64,000 nucleotides of DNA from positions 16,046,519 through 16,110,518 of the forward strand of contig NC_060236.1 of NCBI RefSeq assembly GCF_021155775.2. Reading direction: 5' to 3'. Under the pieces are notes generated by a model. The model searched no databases. It worked only from the letters and a program-made list of their open reading frames with translations, and was not told the origin of the DNA. Of this stretch, positions 36,901-45,900 are shown piece after piece (the first letter of the stretch is position 1; every line of letters starts with the position of its first letter). This DNA is from Neodiprion pinetum (taxonomy: Eukaryota; Arthropoda; Insecta; Hymenoptera; Diprionidae). Made by a program: the position numbers and the translations under genes.

Positions 36901-39900
36901 GTGAATCTGCCGAAGTTTTCGGTTACATATATTTTTATGAATAAAATAGAAAATGAATTAATAGAAATCACTTTTAATGACCATAACGTCAGCCATTTCA
37001 TTCGTTAACATGTTTTGCCGTGTCCACAATACCTACCTCAAAAACGGTTCAACCGATTTACTTCAAACCTAGGGACAACATTCTTGGATAGTTTAAATTT
37101 TGCCACGAAAAAAAATTTTTTAAACGAAAACCCCAAGTTCTACTTCAATCGGCCGGTATTTTATTGAAAAAAATAAAATTGGACCGTGAGAAAGAGTACA
37201 TATAACGCCCTACACGGTGCAGCTCAGCACCGCACGACAGCGAACTGAAACGTTATGCAATTTTAGGTTAGCAATATTTCGATTTGGAGTGAGAATTATA
37301 TTTTTTGGGGTTAAAAAGACCTCTGGAATTAATTTTATTGAAGAAATATTTTCCAAGACGCTGGAAAATAGAACCTTTACCAAAAAAACTATATTCTAAC
37401 TTTTGTAAATTTCGCGACTCTCAACCTCTGAGTTTTCCATCTTCCAAATTCGTGAAAACGGTTCAAATTCCATTGTAAAATATTGTTTAAAGGGAATCAT
37501 TTCGTCCAAATGCAAAAATATGTCTACTACTTCCGATTCTCACCCCCTATATTTCCTCTTACTCGATATCTCTGAATCCGCACGAGATTTGAGTGGAATC
37601 TATTCATATTTTTAGGGGTTTTGTTCAACCATATTGAGTAGACACAAATATAAACGGTGACTGTCGGGATGAGTATAATTATGTATTATTAATATAATTT
37701 TGTTTGTCGATATTGAGCGACCGTTGAATTTTCATTATTCCAGTGAAATTTGGACGCTCTTTATAAGTTTGGACTGTAAAAAAAAAAATTTGTGGTGTGA
37801 GCTGTAAAATGGATAAGTTGAAAAAGTTTTTCGGATAAGAATCGAACTCTTAAGCGACCTTGAAAAATTCTCCCATCACGTTCAACTTTAGAGGGGTTTA
37901 TTTTATTTGAAGAAACTATTTCGGTCCAACTTGATGTTACAGCGACAAAACTGAGATTCAAAAGTAGAGAAGTTTCTGTGATTGCAAATATTCGCTAAAA
38001 ATAATTCGAAGCTTTGATGAGATTTTCTGAACTTAAAGGGCAAAAGAGTAGGAAAAATGACAAAATCCCAATAAGATACTATAAGTGATCTTATAGAAAT
38101 GAACTAAAGGTGGTTTTAGTGACTCACTGACGGCATCTCTAAAACGTCATCTTTAATCGTTATTTGCAGGTACTTTCAGTTGACGGCGAGCACAAAGTTG
38201 GTCGAATTTCCAAAAAGTGGTCTGGATTTGCACGAGAATTATTCACGGACTCGGATATGTTTGGGATCAGTTTCCCTGCCGATCTGGATGTCAAAATAAA
38301 GGCAGTTCTCCTTGGTGCATGTTTCCTGATTGTAAGAAAAATTTTGTTCAATATTACTTATGCTTTACTTCGTTCGTTTTGAAGTTGCATTGATGAAAAA
38401 TCCCCATCAAATACATTCCAAGATCGTATTACAGTGTTGCCCCGAAAGAAATTCTATTTCACTGCTTTTTGTCTGTGAGTTGCACAAGTTATTTTCCTGG
38501 CAAGTTTGCATAAAGTGGGGATTTCTTGTCGTGTGTAAAGTGCTGCAAGAGCCAAAGGCGTGTACGCCTATGCGCGCACAAGCCACAAATCCTACTTTCT
38601 GTACGACCTCCTGTTAAAAATTATAAAGTAGTCGAGTTGTTGACGGACGTAACGCCGAAAAGATTTATGAAACGATGTAATAGTCTGAGAGCTGGGGACT
38701 GATTTTTGTGACTAATATCCGCAAGCTTGATTTTTTTTTTGTATGTGCTATACATATGGGATATTCTGCGAAGTGTGGATCAAGATCGGAAATTGATCTC
38801 TCCGATTTATTTCAAACTTTTTTCTGTGAAAGTACTGGTCGAAAAGCAAAGGCATGATTTTTTTCAAATTTTTTCAATCATGCGTATTTGAGATTTTACC
38901 ATCTCAAAAGCGACTATTTTCTAAAATCTGAAAAAATTCAGGAAATCCTAGAAAAACATGACAAAATTTTGTAGCCCTATTCCAAGATGGAGATTTCATC
39001 ACAGCAAAAGTTGGATTTCGAAAATAATGAAAATTTCGAAAATTATTCATGGAATGCGTTTTTCATATGAAAATTAACAAAAAAGTTTCCTATAACATGG
39101 GTCGAAAAAAAATATATTTACAGAGTTAAACTCGAAAAATAGTAACTACCTAAGTCTTCGCTAGGTAGCGCAACAACATTATACGAATAGTGCAAGGTGA
39201 ACATTCACAAAGTAGAATTTTTTTATACAACACTAGTACGCAAACACAGTCTAGTTCGTAACACCAAAGTATAATAACGCGCGTAGAATTCCACACACGC
39301 AACAAATGCATTGCGTCATTCCATTACTAACCGAAAATAAAATTATTGCTCGTCGCTATTCTGCATCAAGTATTGATATTACTCATAAGATAATCAAATA
39401 ACTATGATATATAAAACATTGTAATATGTATCTGGAACATAAATATTTCATGAAAATATGTAAATTTGAACAACTGGTGAATTTGAAAAATTAACGACGG
39501 AGCCAGGAATCGAACCTGGTATTTAGCGTTGCTTTACCGGAGACTTACTCCACTAGACCACCTAGCCTAATTTAATTTTTCAAATTCACCAGTTGTTCAA
39601 ATTTACATATTTTCAACAAAATTCTCTCGTAGATTAATGATTTGCACACCCGCATCTCATTTATTAGACGGCATTGCCGTCTTACGGGCTTCTCATCGGA
39701 AGCAAAGGATTCAAAAAGGGTAAACATAACATCTACACACTACAGTCTCCTTACATCGTGCATGCAGAGAAGAAATTCTTACTCATAAATATTTCATACC
39801 GTAAACCTGTTAATATATTTTTTTCGACCCATGTTATAGGAAACTTTTTTGTTTATTTTCATATGAAAAAGGCATTCGAAAAATGATTTTTGAAATTTTC

Positions 39901-42900
39901 ACTATTTTCGAAATCGATCTTTTGCTGTGATCAAATCTCCAGCTTCGAATAGGGCCAGAAAATTTTGTTATATTTTTCTAGGATTTCCTGAATTTTTTCA
40001 GATTTTATAAATGGTCGCTTCTGAAATGGTAATATCTCAGATATGCATGAACGAAAAAATGTTTAAAAAATCATGGCTTTGTTTTTCGATCATTACTTTC
40101 ACAGAAAAAAGTTTGAATTGATTTCCGATCTTGATCCATACCTAGTGGAATACCCCATATGCACCATTGTAGTCATAGTCTTCCAACGCATCACCACAAT
40201 GGCAAGTCTGAGGGCGATCTCGAAAGTCGCAAAAAACAAAGATTTTCAACTCATTTTCCCAAACAAACTTTGTTTATGAGCTATTGACAATGTCAAGATT
40301 GAAATTAAACCAGTCTACCAACTCGCGTGTACAACGTAGTGCGTCTTCCACTCGCATGAAGCCCGCACAAAGTTACCATAATGAAATCATTTTTTCAAAG
40401 CTGAAGTTTTGATCTAATTCAGTTCTGGTCACGTACGAATGAATAATAATCGTCTTCCAATTATTATTTACAACGAAAACTGTCTTCCAAAGAGGTGAAA
40501 GTACAGCGCGCTAACCAGGTTAGCCAGGTACTTCTTTTCTGCAATTTTCTTCAGAATTTATATTCTTGTTGCACAATGTTTGTGGGTGTCCCCTGAGTGT
40601 AAATTATTCAAGTTGGATTCGGGGGAGGGGGGTCGGTCGGTCGGTCGGTCGGAAGTGCGCGTATTATTGGACGTTTGATATTCCTTGGATTCAACATTTC
40701 GCCCCTCGCTATGATGCATATTTCAACTTTTATTTTCGATTAAAATTTATTTTCGCAATTGTACATTTTCAATTCTTTTATGTCTTTTTCATAGTTCTTT
40801 GTTGACAATGCCTTTCGATATTTTGAATTACCGTTAATAAAAATTTCGAATTACTGGTCCGTCGAAATTCTAAACTTCACTTGGGATTGGACTCCATAGC
40901 TGTCATCTCGGAAAACACGTTTAATCAAATACCTCTTGAACCGTGCATCGCACAAAAAAAACAGCGAAAATTTTTCTGTAGCTGATAAAAAACGGGACTT
41001 TTTTCTGTGTAGTGCACAGTTTTTTACTTATGGCGCTTCAAGGTTTCCAATCATGGGTATTGCTAAATATATCGTCAACTGTTGACGGAACAGTAAAAAT
41101 GGTTACGCCCAATTTAGTAGAATATAAAATTTCCGAGAATAAAAATAAGAATAAGAGAATAAAAAAGCAGATTCTACTTGAAACTACAGGAGAAGAGAAA
41201 AAAACTATATATATAGGTATAAAGCTCCATGAAACTGCGCATAGTAGTACTGGAGAGCTTTATTGAGGTACACTGTAGATGTTAAAAATTCATATATGTG
41301 TGATGCGGATTTTTGCTGGATCACTGCCACCTGGAGAAGTAACCGAGAACTACCATGTACGCAATAATTTGGTGAACCGCGATGTAAGCTGGAAAAATTG
41401 ATCTTATAAAAGATATCGCGAGATTCTGTTAGGCGCCTGGCGTGAACACGTCTCGAAATCCTTAGTTCCGCTAAACCTCGGCTGACATACTTGGTGGTAG
41501 TTCAGTACCACGGAGAGCGGAGGGGTGATTTTGGAGAGAGAGAGCGACACTCGACAACAACACGCTATTTAACACAAATAAAATAAAATAATATATTCGG
41601 TAATAGTGGCGATATAAAAAAAAATCAAATAATTTAAAATTCGCTCCCGTGATATCGAAAATAACAAAAAAATAAATAAACGAAACAAAGTTAAGACCAA
41701 ACAAATATCAAAGAAATGTTAATCCTAATTGCGCTAGTCGCACTCTCAATAATAAATAAAATTGCCGAAACCCAAAAATTAGGGATTATTCGAACGCACT
41801 AACTGCGATCGTCCTTTACTAAAATAAGGCGCTAATCGCAAAATTATTTAGTATCGGAAATCAAAAATAAGTTTCAATTTAATAACTATAACTTAAGACG
41901 ACTAATCGCGATGCATCCGAACTCCGATTCGTACGCGAGCAAAACCCAAAATTAAATAGTCGTACCGCTAAACTGAGCGCTCACACGCGGCGATACGCGA
42001 CCTACACGAAACGTGACACGCTAGTGCGACTAGACCCCGTGCAGCGACATTTGACTGCACGCAATTTAATAACTCTAGATTTTCAACAAAGTGGACTCTA
42101 CGAGTTATTGCGAAAACTCAAGCTACGGCCATCAAACAAGGAGATCAGCAAACGAATTTGGAGTATCGTCGTAACGCAATTACAAAATGGCCAACCGTCA
42201 ACCGGTCCGCCGATCTAAATCAATCTCGAAATTGGTTCGCTAGGGAATTGATAGCGCGTACCGCGACGAAACCACATCAAAAAGCTCCTAACCCCGTAGT
42301 CGGACAACCTAAGTCTCTTCTTCGCGAAGAAAACAAACAGAACAAAGAACACCTCTAAGCTACCGCTCGCTACACGTCTCTCTAACGAAACTTTTCAACT
42401 GTTTCGCACGTTTCCCAGCATCGCCAGGACTCTGTATGTTCAGCTTCGCTACGCGGAGCCAAAATTCCACATGCTTCGAAAATAGGCGCAATTAGTGGCG
42501 AAAGATTCCCCAGAATTTTTGCTTCTCGGATTACAACATTTTTAAAGGCTAGCTTATCGCTAACGTCGATTTCTGCTGTCACGGAACGCTGATTGGCTGT
42601 CACGATCGACGGTACTCCATCGTTCGGCAGTGGTGTGGAGACGGCTTCGCGAGGCTGTACGATGTTGGCGCTTTAAGGAGAGGTTACGGCTCGCTGGCCA
42701 ACAACGGAAATCTCGTCCGCTTCGGTTTCCCTCGTGGCAGAGGTCTACGTTGGCCATGGTGTAAGGAGTAAGGTGTATTCACGGTCGTGTATACAGGTCT
42801 GGGCCAGCCCCCTGACACACGCTGCTAAAAGTGGTTCGCAAAATGTCCCTCGATTCTGCCGCCAATTTCGACCACTAGTGGCGCTAGTAGTTGTCTGTCA

Positions 42901-45900
42901 AGCTTGCGCGCGGTCAGCGAGGGAGTTCCGTATAGTTACTCGGGTAACAATAAAAAATAATAATTGTTATATTTATCTGCTAACTATACGGAACTCAGCA
43001 AGGGCAGTGTGCGTGTCAGAAGTCTACTAGCGCCACCTAGAGGAACTAAAAAACGGGGACAAAACGCGCACAATTTTTCAGTATACGAGCAGTGGTGGGT
43101 GTCAGGGGTCTGTTCTGGGCACTCCCATATATTTCGTATACCCCACAGTGTGCCTATATCTGAGGCACATGTGTCCCACATTGGCCGCAAAAGCGCGGAG
43201 CGCTGCAATCTCGGGGGCACGTGTCTGACAGAGACAGAGCGATATACGCGCGCATGTATTAGCGGGGCTGTAATGAAAAGTTAATCCATATCTTGAATAA
43301 TTCGTCGAAAACAAAAATTAAAACCTTGAGTCGAACATATGAGCGATGAGCCAGTAATTAATTATACTAACCGTCCTTGAGATGGATAGGCCAAATTAAG
43401 TTTTGCTCCGGTGCACTCGGGTAATGCAACTACGCAATAACTGCGCGCATGCCCCTCCGTCACTAGCGACGTGGCGAAATTTGGAAATATCGGCCTCAGT
43501 TAGAGGCACAGGTTTTTAGACGGAGTACCCAGACCTGTATACACGACCGTGGATGTACTACAGAGCAGCTTTTCGGACGAACCAATAGAAACGTTCCGCC
43601 AGTTGACATCGCAACAAGCGGTCAATTCAAAAAGAATTCTTCAGTCCACGCATAGTGGAAATGTGAATACTTTTTTTTATACAGCGTGCGGTAAATTCGT
43701 TTTACCGTGCCTGCGGAACGTGCGGTGAGTGAATATTACCTTTACAGCGATCTCTAGGATTGTAATAACATACTCCTGCGCACTGTGTATTTACCAGAAT
43801 ATAATCGATGTAAACAAACGCGGCGCTAAGGAGCGAAGGCGATGCTCGGATTACTAACATTGATTACAAAAGGTCATATTAGCTTTTCTTTGTATACCAA
43901 TGCCATTTTTATCAGATCTTATCGCGACCTTACCACAACTTGTGTACAACAATAGTATACATAACTCGTTTGGGCAGATATCGCCTACTTCCCGCACTTG
44001 TCACGTAATGTACCATTACCTCTGCAGGTCCTACCTCGATTCTTACAGCCCTTAACCGAACAGCTGAAAATTTGATTGAATTCGTGAAACGATGCGCGTC
44101 AACGCGATGTGTGACCCACCATGTTTGTTTATACGTTTATTGAAGTTATAGTTGAGGTTATGTTGTAATTTGAACGTGCGCATGCGCTGTAGGCTTACTA
44201 TGACTTACTGTGACGTCAACTGGCCGAATGCGCGACCTTGTACGAAATCTAGTCCTTTATCGAGCACACCTTAATCCTTATACCATGTACACTTGTGGAC
44301 AATGAATCTGAGACGGCTAATTATTCACACTAGACAGTTAAGTTGGCCACTTAAGTTGGCAGCACAGGAAACGTACAGCGCCACAGTCGGTCGAGCGCGA
44401 AACAAACTCAATCTCAATAAACATAACATAACTCATGACCGTCGAATCTAACCTTAGAATATCGCGGGGATAATGACTTATTGGATTGACACATATTCTA
44501 TGGTTAATTTCCACGGTCATGGGTTATGTTACGTTTATTGAGATTAAGTTTGTTTCGCGCTCGGCCAACTATGGCGCTGTACGTTTCCTGTGCTGCCAAG
44601 TTAAGTGGCCAACTTAACTGTCTAGTGTGAAAAATTAGCCGTCTCAGATTCATTGTCCACAAGTGTATATACGAGGTGTGTTCAAAAAGTAAGGTGACTT
44701 TATATTTTTATGAAAAACTATTTATTTATTCATCAATATTTATGTTGTCCCCTTCAAAGTAATCCCCCTCAGATATAATACACTTGTGCCAACGCTTTTT
44801 CCAATCCTCAAAGCACTTCTGATAAGCACTTTCTGGTATAGCTTTGAGCTCTTCCAGCGATGCAGTCTTTATCTCCTCAATCGTTGCAAATCTCCGTCCT
44901 TTCATAGGTCTCTTCAGTTTTGGGAACAGGAAAAAGTCGCATGGGGCCAAATCCGGTGAATATGAGCCTTTTGAGTAAATCAGGATCATCATTGACGTCA
45001 TTCAACAGCTCCTGAGCGATGCTCATGCGACGATTCTTCTGGTCAAAATTAAGCAGTTTCGGAACAAACTTCGCTGACACACGTCTCATACCCAAAACAT
45101 CCGAAAAAATTTCATGGCACGAGCCAACCGATATGCCAACATCCTCAGCAACTTCTCTGATAGTGATTCGACGATTTTCGAAAACAATTTTCTTCACTGC
45201 TTCAACGTTTTCATCTGTTGTTGACGTGCTGGGGCGTCCAGAGCGAGGTTCGTCATTGGCATCTTCTCGGCCATCTTGGAAGAGCTTGTACCACTTATAA
45301 ACGTTTTTTTTACTAAGAGTAGACTCACCGTATGCCACTGTCAACATTTCAAGTGTTTTGGAGCACTTAATTCCATTTTTTACACAAAATTTGATGCAAA
45401 TTCTTTGATCCATTTTTCTTGATAGCAAAAAATCGCCGAGCACACCAAAATACGTCTCACCTTTGTATCTGTCAAAAACAAACTAAACATGCTATACACT
45501 TGAAACTGTGTACAGATGTTCGGGACAAGTGTACCAACATAACATAAAAAAAAATCGAAGATCGAACGGACATAGCCCGCGAAATTAGAAAAGTCACCTT
45601 ACTTTTTGAACACACCTCGTACGTTGGCGCTCTCTTCGTAGCCTCGCGTGAGGCTCTCCGCTCGCGGTGTAGCCTCGCTATTGTGTTCCCTCGTCGAAAT
45701 TCTCCGCTACAGTTGTCACAAAATGCTTTCGAATTTGCCGCCGATTCCATGCCTGGTGTCAATATACTCGAAACAACATAAACAAAAATCCTGAAATATC
45801 TTGTTCGCTAGCCTGTAGAATGTCCCATCTCGGAGTTTCGGTACGTGACTATATACATTAGGGTGATTCAAAAAAAAACAAAAATTTTTTTTTTTCTCGC

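Larger units (their letters stand above)
38754..40162. mobile_element. Foldback element with a tRNA-like unit at its centre
   Basis: The left arm (about 38754-39125) and right arm (about 39815-40162) are imperfect inverted copies. Matching blocks include GGATCAAGATCGGAAAT, TCAGGAAATCCTAGAAAAA, TTTCATATGAAAA and CCTATAACATGGGTCGAAAA. Ends read CATATGGGATATTC and GAATACCCCATATGC, similar in form to the TATGGGACATTC ends at 1820. The interior holds a second, perfect inverted repeat with a tRNA-like sequence (39452-39614). No protein-coding frame is credible. Confidence 0.75.

Noticed and set aside
39496..39567. Functional tRNA gene on the minus strand
   Set aside because: The T-arm is good, but the acceptor strands do not pair, and a related copy with the same flanks is elsewhere, so it is a tRNA-derived repeat.
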